From an uncultured Mollicutes bacterium (GTDB lineage Bacteria > Bacillota_I > Bacilli_A > RF39 > UBA660), in contig URRF01000016.1 of assembly GCA_900550145.1 (NCBI GenBank), positions 1 through 32,237 of the forward strand: a stretch of 32,237 nucleotides of DNA, given 5' to 3'. Positions 7,466 to 15,084 of the stretch are shown one piece after another (the stretch's first letter is position 1; every line of letters begins with the position of its first letter). Both the position numbers and the translations under genes were made by a program. Below the pieces are notes generated by a model. That model was given only the letters and a program-made list of their open reading frames with translations, was not told the origin of the DNA and searched no databases.

Positions 7466-8229
7466 TTCTTTAATTCATAATCTTTATATGTTTCAATAAC
7501 CTCTTTTAATCTCGGTTTATCATTATTTAATATTTCATCATACGTTATCTCATATTTTGCTGTTAATGGATCAGTAATTTTTAGAATTCCCTTATCTATT
7601 AAATCAGATAACCTCAAATCTCCATAATCATTACTATTTTCTTTTGATACATTACTACACAATCCAATATAACTTCCATCATATACGCTCGTATCACCAT
7701 GATATCTCCTAGTACCTGTTAAAATTAATTTATCCTCTTCAATTTTAACATAATCAGCATCCATACCAGAAAAATCATTACTAACTTCCATACCACTCAC
7801 ATCTTCAAGTTCAGATATTTTTCTTAATACATCACCAGAAAGGTTATAAATTTCCACACTATGATTTCTTATATCTGTTCCAAAATGAGTTTCAAATATC
7901 AATAAATCTTTAAATAACTTTATACTAGAAACATCTCCAAATGAATTCTTAACCTTTCTAATCTCTTTATCATTCAAATAAATAATCTCACAATCATTAT
8001 TTTCACAAGAATCACTATCTTTTCTCTCATAAACAATATTATAATCCTCATCATCCACTTTAAAAGTGCATGGATTATCTTTTGTACATTTAGTATAGTT
8101 ATCAACACTTAATATTTTAACGTCATCATCTTGATTTTTTGATACAAAATAAGCTACACCAATCGCTATTAGTACAATTACTATTAAAATTATTAATAAT
8201 AATACATTTATTTTTTTCTTATTCTCCAT
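7450..8229 (-). CDS. Membrane-anchored extracytoplasmic protein of unknown function
   Basis: Not recognised. The 259-residue protein has a short charged N-terminus (MENKKK), one hydrophobic helix at about residues 6-28, and a soluble domain that should face outside. The domain has four closely spaced Cys near its start (YTKCTKDNPCTF, DSCENNDCEI), consistent with disulfides, then a beta-rich part with repeated short strands, and a final Cys near the end (LKNCNKS). No catalytic motif is visible. ATG 8227-8229 is preferred over GTG 8238 because AGAGGTG stands about 7 bases before it. An extended -10 (TGTTACAAT) lies near 8252-8260. The gene is monocistronic, with its own terminator. Confidence 0.75.
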   Translation of the reverse strand: MENKKKINVLLLIILIVIVLIAIGVAYFVSKNQDDDVKILSVDNYTKCTKDNPCTFKVDDEDYNIVYERKDSDSCENNDCEIIYLNDKEIRKVKNSFGDVSSIKLFKDLLIFETHFGTDIRNHSVEIYNLSGDVLRKISELEDVSGMEVSNDFSGMDADYVKIEEDKLILTGTRRYHGDTSVYDGSYIGLCSNVSKENSNDYGDLRLSDLIDKGILKITDPLTAKYEITYDEILNNDKPRLKEVIETYKDYELKNCNKS

Positions 8230-8302
8230 ACTAGTCACCTCTTACAATCTAATTGTAACAAATAATTTATTATTTATCAACAAATTTATAAAATAAAAAA
8301 AA

Positions 8303-8463
8303 TCCTATAAACGTGTTACAGCGATAAACCCCGACTTTCATCAAGGTGGGTATCCCCATATAGTTTTTAGGATCCTTATATAAATACAAGTATTCAACAC
8401 CAACTATACTTTAGATTCCCTATAATTCGCTTAGTTCGGATTTATGATAACACATATATAGGA
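8303..8463 (-). ncRNA. ssrS: Probable 6S RNA
   Basis: The minus-strand RNA of about 161 nt closes on itself. Its 5' end TCCTATATATGTGTTATCATAAATCC pairs in blocks (TCCTATA, GTGTTA, ATAAA) with the 3' end, which is followed by eight T (8295-8302). An inner AGTATAGTT/AACTATAT pairing closes an apical part, and the 3' side has GGGGATACCCACCTTG. The long closed rod with a central bulge, the size and the CCCACCTTG stretch fit 6S RNA, which binds sigma-70 RNA polymerase. A dedicated promoter lies just upstream. It is not tmRNA, RNase P or SRP RNA, whose core motifs are absent. Confidence 0.62.
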
Positions 8464-8470
8464 TGTTTTA

Positions 8471-8499
8471 ATTATATCAGGTTACTTATTTTTATACAA
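8471..8499 (-). promoter_or_regulatory. Promoter of the probable 6S RNA, inside the 3' end of the ttcA-like gene
   Basis: On the minus strand TTGTAT (8494-8499) and TATAAT (8471-8476) are exactly 17 bases apart. The predicted start of transcription is at about 8463-8465, where the closing stem of the RNA begins. The -35 and most of the spacer are coding sequence of the upstream gene. Confidence 0.65.
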
Positions 8500-9285
8500 G
8501 TCATTAAAGTTAAATTTTAAATCATTTTTAATATATCCATTTAAAGTATCCAAATTTACATTTTCTAAACTTCTAAATATATTTATATCAGCATTTTTAT
8601 TATCTTTTACCAATTCTTTAATAAGTTCTTTTATATATTTCCGTTTAGAATCATTTTTCTTCTTTGATATCAAACATGCACAATCAATAAATTCTAAATT
8701 ATTATAATTAGCAAAACTAATAATATCATCTTCTTTAACTAAATAAAGAGGTCTTATAAGTTCCATACCAGAAAAATTATCACTTCTTATCTTTGGTGGC
8801 ATACCACCATACCTACCAGCATAAATAATATTTAATAAAGATGTTTCAATAACATCATTAAAATGATGCCCTAACGCAATTTTATTACATCCAAGTTCTT
8901 TTGCTTTACTATATAAAAATCCCCTTCTCATTCTAGCACATAAATAGCATGGAGAATCCAATGCATTATTCTTCACAACATCAAATATATTACTATTAAA
9001 TACCTTTAAATCAATATTCATTATTTTTGCATTTTCTAATATTTTATTCATAACTTCATCTTTATAACCAGGATTCATACATATAAACTCTAAATCAAAC
9101 TTAAATTGTCCATGTTGTTTTAATTCCTCCAAACATTTTGCAAGTAAAAATGAATCCTTTCCACCACTTATACATACTGCTATTTTATCCCCTTCTTTAA
9201 TAAGTTCATATTCCTTTATTACTTTTACAAACTTACTCCAAATCTTTCTCCTAAACTTTTTTATTATACTTTTTTGTATATCCAT
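8482..9285 (-). CDS. TtcA-family tRNA thiolation protein (PP-loop ATPase)
   Basis: A 267-residue N-type PP-loop enzyme of the TtcA group, which activates a tRNA base with ATP for sulfur insertion (2-thiocytidine-32 in the studied enzymes). Visible are the PP-loop CISGGKDSFLLAK near 38-50, the CYLCARMRRG motif near 113-122 supplying two cluster Cys, GHHFNDVIETSLLNIIYAGRYGGMPP, and a later DCAC near 202 that could give the third Cys for a [4Fe-4S] cluster. The start ATG at 9285 has GGTGAT and a TATAGT box upstream. Substrate in Bacillota members of the group is less certain than in E. coli, so no symbol is assigned. Confidence 0.85.
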   Translation of the reverse strand: MDIQKSIIKKFRRKIWSKFVKVIKEYELIKEGDKIAVCISGGKDSFLLAKCLEELKQHGQFKFDLEFICMNPGYKDEVMNKILENAKIMNIDLKVFNSNIFDVVKNNALDSPCYLCARMRRGFLYSKAKELGCNKIALGHHFNDVIETSLLNIIYAGRYGGMPPKIRSDNFSGMELIRPLYLVKEDDIISFANYNNLEFIDCACLISKKKNDSKRKYIKELIKELVKDNKNADINIFRSLENVNLDTLNGYIKNDLKFNFNDLYKNK

Positions 9286-9326
9286 AATATCACCAAAACT
9301 ATACTATCACAAAATGTAATGAAGAA

Positions 9327-9346
9327 AAAGCACATATTCGTGCTTT
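9327..9346 (-). terminator. Terminator of the rimP-nusA-ylxR-infB-rbfA operon
   Basis: AAAGCAC (9327-9333) and GTGCTTT (9340-9346) form a 7-bp stem with a 6-base loop, followed on the minus strand by a T-rich run. The rbfA stop codon (9345-9347) overlaps the stem. Confidence 0.75.
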
Positions 9347-9689
9347 AATCTTCTCTCTTAGTATTTTCTAATATTTTCTCTATTTTCATTCCATACTCTA
9401 TTGATTCATCATATACAAATTCCAATTCAGGTATTACCCTTAAAGGCAACTTTCTCTTACATAAAATACTTTTTATGTAACCCTCTGCATTATTTAAATC
9501 ATGTAACGCCTTATCTTTTTTTGATAAATCAAATACTGAACAATATATTTTTGCATAACTCAAATCATCAGCAAGCTTTATATAAGTAGCAGTTACACCC
9601 ATTATATCTTCATCTCTTATCTCATTATATAATATATCATTTACTTCTTTAAGTAATAAACTAGCTAATCTCTCTGTTTTTACCTTCAT
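9345..9689 (-). CDS. rbfA: Ribosome-binding factor A
   Basis: A 114-residue KH-fold protein that binds the 30S precursor near helix 1 of 16S rRNA and helps its late maturation, notably in the cold. The N-terminal KTERLASLLLKEVNDIL, the VTATYIKLADDLSYAKIYCSVFD strand region and the RVIPELEFVYDESIEYGMKIEKIL end match the family, at normal length. Its ATG overlaps the infB stop (ATGA at 9686-9689), giving translational coupling. It is the last gene of the operon. Confidence 0.95.
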   Translation of the reverse strand: MKVKTERLASLLLKEVNDILYNEIRDEDIMGVTATYIKLADDLSYAKIYCSVFDLSKKDKALHDLNNAEGYIKSILCKRKLPLRVIPELEFVYDESIEYGMKIEKILENTKRED

Positions 9690-11782
9690 CTTTTTACCTC
9701 TACCATCTCATATGCTTCAATCACATCTTTTTCCTTTATATCATTAAAATTCTCTAACGTAATTCCACATTCAAAGCCCTGTTTTACTTCTTTAACTGAA
9801 TCTTTTTCCCTTTGAATAGATGCGATAACACCATCATACAACACTACTCCATCTCTTATTAATCTTGCTTTACTATTTTGCTTAATAATACCATTCGTTA
9901 TATAGCTTCCTGCAATAGTACCAACCTTAGAAAATCTAAATAATTGTCTTACCTCTGCTTCACCTAATATTTTCTCTTCATATTCTGGATCAAGCATACC
10001 CTTCATAGCCGCTTCTAACTCCTCTATAACCTTATATATAATATTATATAATCTTATATCAACATTATATTCCTTCGCCAACTCTTTTGTTTTTGAAGAT
10101 GGACGCACATTAAATCCAATAATAATTGCAGAAGACGCATTGGCAAGAACAACATCACTCTCAGTTATTGTACCAGTACCACTTCTTATAACAGTTGTTT
10201 TAACTCCCTTAACATCAATTTTCTCAAGAGCATTTTTAACTGCTTCCTCACTACCTTTTACATCTGCTTTAAGTATTATATTTATCTCTTTTACTCCACT
10301 CTCTATCTTAGAAAACAAATCATCTAATGAAAGAGAATTAGTATTCTTATTTTGCATTTGCTTTGCTTTTTCACTTCTTGCATCAGCAATAGATTTTGCT
10401 TGTTTCTCCGTTTCAAAAGCCATAAATTTATCACCCGCAGATGGAACACTATTTACACCAGTTATTTCAACAGGAGTACTAGGTAATGCTTCTACTATTT
10501 CAACACCTAAATCATTTTTTAGAGTTCTAACTTTACCAAAAGACGTTCCTACAACTATTGGATCCCCTATTCTTAAAGTACCATTTTGAATAAGTAAAGT
10601 TACAATAGAACCAACATTCTTATCCAACTTTGCTTCTATTACTGTACCTAATGCATATCTATTAGGATTTGCTTTTAACTCTCTCAACTCGGCTATCAAC
10701 AATATTGTTTCTAACAACTCATCTATTCCTTCACCAGTTAACGCAGATATATTTACAAACGTTGTATCTCCACCCCATTTATCAGGAGTAAGACCAGCTT
10801 CCGTCATTTCTGTCATAACTTTTTCTATATTTGCATTTGGTTTATCTATTTTATTTATAGCGACAATTATTGGTACTTTTGCTGCTTTTGCATGATCAAT
10901 TGCTTCCTTAGTTTGAGGCATAACACCATCATCAGCTGCAACTATAACAATTACTATATCAGTAATAGCAGCACCTCTTGCCCTCATTTCAGTAAATGCA
11001 GCATGTCCAGGTGTATCAATAAATGTTATCTTCTTACCATTTTTTTCTACTTGATAAGCACCAATATGCTGAGTTATCCCACCTGCTTCACCACTTGTAA
11101 TACTAGACTTTCTAATTGCATCAAGCAAACTAGTTTTACCATGATCAACATGTCCCATAATTGTAACAACAGGAGGTCTTTCTTTTAAATTTTCTTCATC
11201 ATCTGTTATTTCTAACTTTTCAAAATTAGTAGCATCCATTGTTTCTGCTTTCTTTAATTCTTTATTATAATCAATTGCTACTAATTCAGCATCAGAAAAT
11301 GAAATAGGACTATTTAAATTTACCATTACACCCAAAGACATAAATTTCTTTATTAAATCAATAGGATTTGCATTAAGTTCATTTGCAAACATAGAAAGAG
11401 TCATGTTTTCCTTATAAACTATTTTATTATCTTCTTTATTTGGTGCATTTGACATAAGCTTTTCCTTATGTTTATACATCTCTTTTTTCTTATTTTTAAA
11501 ATCAGAAAGTTCTTTTATTTCACTTTTCTTTTTTAATTTCTGAACCTTAACTGTATCATCTACCTTCATATTAGACACAATCTCTTCTACTTTATCAATA
11601 AGTTTTTCTTCCTCATCATCTTCACTATAAACAGCATTATCTAAATCAATTACCTCTTCTTCTGTTAACAAATCATCTTCTTTATACTTATCAAACCCCA
11701 AAGAAGCACATTTCTCTAAAATTACTTTTACATCCTTATTTACATCAAGTGCATACTCTTTAACTGTCATCATATCTTTCAC
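9686..11782 (-). CDS. infB: Translation initiation factor IF-2
   Basis: A 698-residue GTPase that brings initiator fMet-tRNA to the 30S subunit. Layout: N-terminal IF2 helical domains (about 1-40 and 125-165) with a short lysine-rich linker; G domain from about 205 with GHVDHGKTSL, the DTPGHAAFTEMRARG segment and NKIDKP; then domains II, III (DVKGSEEAVKNAL) and the C2 domain that binds fMet-tRNA (about 600-698). It is shorter than B. subtilis IF-2 (716). A shift to plus-strand frames shows only shadow ORFs. The ATG is 14 bases after ylxR. The RNA-binding protein gene ylxQ that usually lies between ylxR and infB is absent. Confidence 0.97.
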   Translation of the reverse strand: MKDMMTVKEYALDVNKDVKVILEKCASLGFDKYKEDDLLTEEEVIDLDNAVYSEDDEEEKLIDKVEEIVSNMKVDDTVKVQKLKKKSEIKELSDFKNKKKEMYKHKEKLMSNAPNKEDNKIVYKENMTLSMFANELNANPIDLIKKFMSLGVMVNLNSPISFSDAELVAIDYNKELKKAETMDATNFEKLEITDDEENLKERPPVVTIMGHVDHGKTSLLDAIRKSSITSGEAGGITQHIGAYQVEKNGKKITFIDTPGHAAFTEMRARGAAITDIVIVIVAADDGVMPQTKEAIDHAKAAKVPIIVAINKIDKPNANIEKVMTEMTEAGLTPDKWGGDTTFVNISALTGEGIDELLETILLIAELRELKANPNRYALGTVIEAKLDKNVGSIVTLLIQNGTLRIGDPIVVGTSFGKVRTLKNDLGVEIVEALPSTPVEITGVNSVPSAGDKFMAFETEKQAKSIADARSEKAKQMQNKNTNSLSLDDLFSKIESGVKEINIILKADVKGSEEAVKNALEKIDVKGVKTTVIRSGTGTITESDVVLANASSAIIIGFNVRPSSKTKELAKEYNVDIRLYNIIYKVIEELEAAMKGMLDPEYEEKILGEAEVRQLFRFSKVGTIAGSYITNGIIKQNSKARLIRDGVVLYDGVIASIQREKDSVKEVKQGFECGITLENFNDIKEKDVIEAYEMVEVKR

Positions 11783-11796
11783 CTCTTTCTCATCAT

Positions 11797-12051
11797 TTAT
11801 TTTACATAATTTTCTAACTCCTCATAAACACTATCAGGAACACTTACTTCCAAATGTCTTTCCAAAATCTTAGTTTTTTTCGCTTTTTCTATTACATTTA
11901 TATCCTTTTTAATATATGCTCCTCTACCATTCATCTTTCCTGTTAAATCTATTTCAACTTCACCAACAGGAGTTCTTACTACTCTTATTAAATCTCTTTT
12001 TTCTAATTTCTCCTTTGTAACAACACAAGTTCTCATAGGTATCTTTTTCAT
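11797..12051 (-). CDS. ylxR: YlxR-family RNA-binding protein (RnpM)
   Basis: An 84-residue basic protein with the family signature: MRTCVVTKEKLEKRDLIRVVRTPVGEVEID, then GKMNGRGAYIKKD. In B. subtilis the protein (RnpM) binds the specificity domain of RNase P RNA and modulates its activity. It lies 7 bases after nusA in the conserved order nusA-ylxR-infB. Confidence 0.92.
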   Translation of the reverse strand: MKKIPMRTCVVTKEKLEKRDLIRVVRTPVGEVEIDLTGKMNGRGAYIKKDINVIEKAKKTKILERHLEVSVPDSVYEELENYVK

Positions 12052-12058
12052 ACTTCAC

Positions 12059-13138
12059 CTACTCAAAAGAAATATTTATGCCAGATTCTTTTAATTCTTC
12101 ATTTGTCTTTACATCTATTCTATACTTTGTTAATCTAGCAGCCAATCTTACATTTTGACCCTTTTTACCAATAGCAAGAGATAATTGATCACCTTCTGCT
12201 ACAGCAAGAGCAACATTATTTTTAGGATCCATTATAATTACATTAACCTCTTTTGCTGGACTTAACGCATTTTTAATAAACTTAACTGGGTCTTTATCAT
12301 ATAAAACTATATCAAGTTTTTCACCATTAAGTTCCTTCATCATTCTAAGTATTCTAGAACTCTTTTCACCAATACATGCACCAATAGCATCCACTCTTGG
12401 ATTATCAGAATATACAGCAACCTTACTTCTAGAACCAGCATCCCTTGCAACACTATAAAGCTTAACTATGCCTTCTTGTAATTCAGGTACCTCAAGTTCC
12501 AATAATCTTTTAATAAAACCATAATGACTTCTTGATAATAGTATTAAAGGTGCCTTACCAGTATCATCTATTTTTGTAACATATACTTTCACACTAGAAC
12601 CCATTTCTATTTTCTCACCAGGAATCAACTCTTTCTTAGGCAAAATTCCATGTGCTCTACCTAAATCTATATAATAATTAACAGCATCTTCTCTACTAAC
12701 TATACCAACAAGTAATTCATCTTGCTTTCCTTCAAACTCATTCATTATACTATTTCTTTCTGCTTCTCTTATTTTTTGAGTTATTACTTGTTTTGCAGTT
12801 GCAGTTGCTACTCTACCAAAATCCTTTGGAGTAACTTCTGTTTCAATAGTTTCACCAGCTTTAATCCCTTTAACTATTTTTTCTGCATCATCCACTAATA
12901 TTTTAGAATATGCCTCCTCATCTTCATCACTAATCTCATCAACTACATTTAATACTGAATAAACCTTTATATCTCCAGTATCTCTATTAATACTTACCCT
13001 TACATTAGTTTTAGAATCAAAATTTTTCTTATAAGCACTCTGAAGTGCTAATTCCATCGCCTCAAATATTACATCTCTTGAAATACATTTTTCCTTTGAC
13101 ACAATATCTACTGCTTTAATAAACTCTTCCTTATTCAT
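12059..13138 (-). CDS. nusA: Transcription termination/antitermination factor NusA
   Basis: A 359-residue protein that binds RNA polymerase and nascent RNA and sets pausing and intrinsic termination. Order: N-terminal polymerase-binding domain (1 to about 125), S1 domain (about 130-200), KH1 and KH2 (about 200-345) with VGACIGEKSSRILRMMKEL-like and AIGKKGQNVRLAARLT motifs. It lacks the acidic C-terminal repeats of proteobacterial NusA, as usual in Bacillota. The start is ATG 13138 (MNKEEFIKAV), which has AAAGGAGGT immediately upstream; the longer open frame is rimP sequence. It overlaps rimP by 8 bases. Confidence 0.96.
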   Translation of the reverse strand: MNKEEFIKAVDIVSKEKCISRDVIFEAMELALQSAYKKNFDSKTNVRVSINRDTGDIKVYSVLNVVDEISDEDEEAYSKILVDDAEKIVKGIKAGETIETEVTPKDFGRVATATAKQVITQKIREAERNSIMNEFEGKQDELLVGIVSREDAVNYYIDLGRAHGILPKKELIPGEKIEMGSSVKVYVTKIDDTGKAPLILLSRSHYGFIKRLLELEVPELQEGIVKLYSVARDAGSRSKVAVYSDNPRVDAIGACIGEKSSRILRMMKELNGEKLDIVLYDKDPVKFIKNALSPAKEVNVIIMDPKNNVALAVAEGDQLSLAIGKKGQNVRLAARLTKYRIDVKTNEELKESGINISFE

Positions 13139-13391
13139 AATTACCTCCTTTACTAACAGATGATATGTCAAGCATATATGGTTCATCTATAAAATCATAC
13201 TTATCCAATATAGGATTTATTAAATTAGTAACATTAACACAATCATCTATATTTATAAATGGTTCTTTATCTATAAATATTCTTAAATAATTTACTCCAT
13301 TTTCCTTAAGATACTTTACCTCTTTAATTTCTATTCCAATATTATTTACATCTTTCTTAATCACATTCAAGATTTTATCTTCTAAACTCAT
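13131..13391 (-). CDS. rimP: Ribosome maturation factor RimP, one-domain form
   Basis: Position (first gene before nusA) and sequence identify RimP, which assists 30S assembly around ribosomal protein S12. The N-terminal alpha/beta domain is present: IKEVKYLKENGVNYLRIFIDKE, then ISIDDC-like NIDDCVNVTNLINPILD, then YMLDISSVSKGG, where other RimPs read LEVSSPGLDRPL. The protein stops there at 86 residues; the SH3-like C-terminal domain of about 70 residues is missing, and nusA begins at once, so there is no hidden frameshifted remainder. ATG 13391 has TTGGAGGAT upstream. Confidence 0.85.
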   Translation of the reverse strand: MSLEDKILNVIKKDVNNIGIEIKEVKYLKENGVNYLRIFIDKEPFINIDDCVNVTNLINPILDKYDFIDEPYMLDISSVSKGGNYE

Positions 13392-13411
13392 ATATCCTCC
13401 AATCAAATTCA

Positions 13412-13434
13412 AAGAGTGGGTATTGCCCACTCTT
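13412..13434 (-). promoter_or_regulatory. Leader hairpin of the rimP-nusA operon
   Basis: AAGAGTGGG (13412-13420) and CCCACTCTT (13426-13434) form a perfect 9-bp GC-containing stem with a 5-base loop, between the predicted transcript start (about 13441) and the rimP ribosome binding site. Similar hairpins before rimP are, from memory, common in Bacillota. It may stabilise the RNA or act as an attenuator for NusA control; the latter is inference. Confidence 0.6.
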
Positions 13435-13447
13435 CGTTGTCAAATGT

Positions 13448-13475
13448 ATTATATCATATATTATTTAAAAAACAA
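13448..13475 (-). promoter_or_regulatory. Promoter of the rimP-nusA-infB operon
   Basis: On the minus strand TATAAT (13448-13453) lies 16 bases after TTGTTT (13470-13475). It is divergent from the CPBP protease promoter, which starts within the same 60 bases. Confidence 0.5.
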
Positions 13476-13484
13476 TCTTTTTTG

Positions 13485-13493
13485 TGTTATAAT
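13485..13493 (+). promoter_or_regulatory. Promoter of the plus-strand protease-phosphoesterase-surface protein operon
   Basis: TGTTATAAT is an extended -10 (TATAAT at 13488-13493) with a weak TTAAAA -35 at 13465-13470, 17 bases before. Start of transcription would be near 13500, just before GGAGG at 13503-13507. Confidence 0.55.
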
Positions 13494-13512
13494 TATTATA
13501 ATTGGAGGATTT

Positions 13513-14202
13513 ATGAAAGACAAAATTAAAAAAATAATTAAAAGTATTATAATTTTCACACTATATTTTTCTTTTTCCTATATAGTCACATTTATTCTAA
13601 CTATAACAGGTATTGATATATCAAAATTAAACATAATATATAGAATTGGTTTTATATATATTATAGAACTAATACCACTTATCGGATTAATATTGATATA
13701 CAAAAAAGATTTAAAAAAGGATTTAAATGATTTTAAACCAAATATTGAAAAATATGCAGACAAATATATCAAATATTGGTTACTTGGAATATTTCTAATG
13801 GGTATAGCAAATATTATAATTTCTACCATAACAAAAACAGATAATTCAAGTAATGAAACTGCTATAAGAGAAATTACTAAGATATTACCTATCTATAGTA
13901 TAATGTCCACTTGTATCGTCGCACCAATTGCAGAAGAACTTGCATTTAGAAAAACAGTTAATAATATATTCATAAATAAAAAATTAAGTATTTTTATGGG
14001 ATTTCTATTATTTGGACTCGCACATGTTGTAGGAACATATTCTGGTTTACTTGATTTATTATATATAATTCCATACGGAATACTTGGTGGAATATTTATG
14101 TACATATATACAGATAGTGAAAATATATTTACTACAATAACATTACATTTTATACATAATACTATACTTATGATTTTATATTTTATAAGTGGCGCTGTAT
14201 AG
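13513..14202 (+). CDS. CPBP-family intramembrane glutamic endopeptidase
   Basis: A 229-residue multi-pass membrane protein (about six or seven helices). The catalytic motifs of the CPBP/Rce1-like family are visible: EELAFRK near 140 (the EExxxR motif), a following GLAHVVG with His, and HFIHN near the end. Relatives process prenylated proteins in eukaryotes or bacteriocin and immunity-related peptides in Gram-positives; the bacterial substrate is usually unknown. The start is ATG 13513, with GGAGG 5 bases before; the open frame back to 13423 lies upstream of the promoter. It is 9 bases before the phosphoesterase gene, so the two are co-transcribed. Confidence 0.88.
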   Translation: MKDKIKKIIKSIIIFTLYFSFSYIVTFILTITGIDISKLNIIYRIGFIYIIELIPLIGLILIYKKDLKKDLNDFKPNIEKYADKYIKYWLLGIFLMGIANIIISTITKTDNSSNETAIREITKILPIYSIMSTCIVAPIAEELAFRKTVNNIFINKKLSIFMGFLLFGLAHVVGTYSGLLDLLYIIPYGILGGIFMYIYTDSENIFTTITLHFIHNTILMILYFISGAV

Positions 14203-14211
14203 GAGGATTTT

Positions 14212-15048
14212 ATGATTAAGAAAAAACTCAAATTAAAATGGAAAATAATTTTGACAGTAATTCTTATTATAACATTCCTTTTTCTTACAATGAGATTTAT
14301 TGGTACTAAAGGAATAATTATAAGAGAATACAAAGTTACAAGTAAAATTCCAAAATCTCTATACGGAATAAAAATAGTACATTTCACAGATTTACATTAT
14401 GGAATGGGAGTTGATGATAACAAACTAAAAAAACTTGTCAACTTAATAAATGAAACCAAACCAGATATAGTATTCTTTACAGGAGATTTATTAGATAACA
14501 AAACAAAATTAACAGAAGACATTGAAAAAATCTTAGTTAACAATCTATCTAAAATAAAAAGTACATACGGAAATTATTATGTAAATGGAGATGAAGATAA
14601 AAACAACATATCATATGAAGCACTTATGGACAAATCACATTTCAAATCTTTAAACAACAATTATGAAGTAATATATAGTAAGGATCTATCTAGTATATTT
14701 ATTACTGGTACAGATATACAATCTGGGATAAACAATGATGTCAAAGAAAAGTTAAATACACAAAATTATAACTATAAAATATTTATAACACATTACCCTG
14801 ATAATATTGATAAAATTTTAAAATATGATTTTAATCTAGTTCTTGCAGGTCACTCACATAATGGTCAAGTAAGAATCCCAAAAATTGGAGCCATATATAA
14901 ACCAAACAATGCAAAAAATTATTATGACCCATATTACAAAATTGGTAATACTGATTTTTATATATCTGGAGGAATTGGAAATAGTAAAGTAAATCTAAGA
15001 TTATTTAATCAACCATCATTTAATTTATATAGATTAGTTGACAAATAA
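14212..15048 (+). CDS. Membrane-anchored metallophosphoesterase, YkuE/YaeI-like
   Basis: A 278-residue calcineurin-type phosphoesterase with an N-terminal membrane helix (about 11-30), so the catalytic domain is outside. Metal-binding motifs: HFTDLHYG near 57 (motif I), FFTGDLLD near 88 (motif II), THYPD near 193 and GHSHNGQ near 212. Motif III, normally GNHD, reads NGDEDK near 126, so the usual Asn-His pair (metal ligand and general acid) is replaced. This could change or abolish catalysis. Relatives act on lipid A precursors (UDP-diacylglucosamine) or wall/lipid phosphates; the substrate here is unknown. A GGAGG precedes the ATG. Confidence 0.88.
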   Translation: MIKKKLKLKWKIILTVILIITFLFLTMRFIGTKGIIIREYKVTSKIPKSLYGIKIVHFTDLHYGMGVDDNKLKKLVNLINETKPDIVFFTGDLLDNKTKLTEDIEKILVNNLSKIKSTYGNYYVNGDEDKNNISYEALMDKSHFKSLNNNYEVIYSKDLSSIFITGTDIQSGINNDVKEKLNTQNYNYKIFITHYPDNIDKILKYDFNLVLAGHSHNGQVRIPKIGAIYKPNNAKNYYDPYYKIGNTDFYISGGIGNSKVNLRLFNQPSFNLYRLVDK

Positions 15049-15084
15049 TCATATTGAAAGTTATAATCTAACTGAGGTGAAAGA

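Noticed and set aside
10140..10589. Long plus-strand frame of 149 codons
   Set aside because: It is the reverse-strand shadow of infB, whose protein is unmistakable.
13423..13512. Longer N-terminus for the CPBP protease
   Set aside because: The extension lies upstream of the extended -10 promoter at 13485-13493 and overlaps the rimP leader hairpin; ATG 13513 has a proper ribosome binding site.
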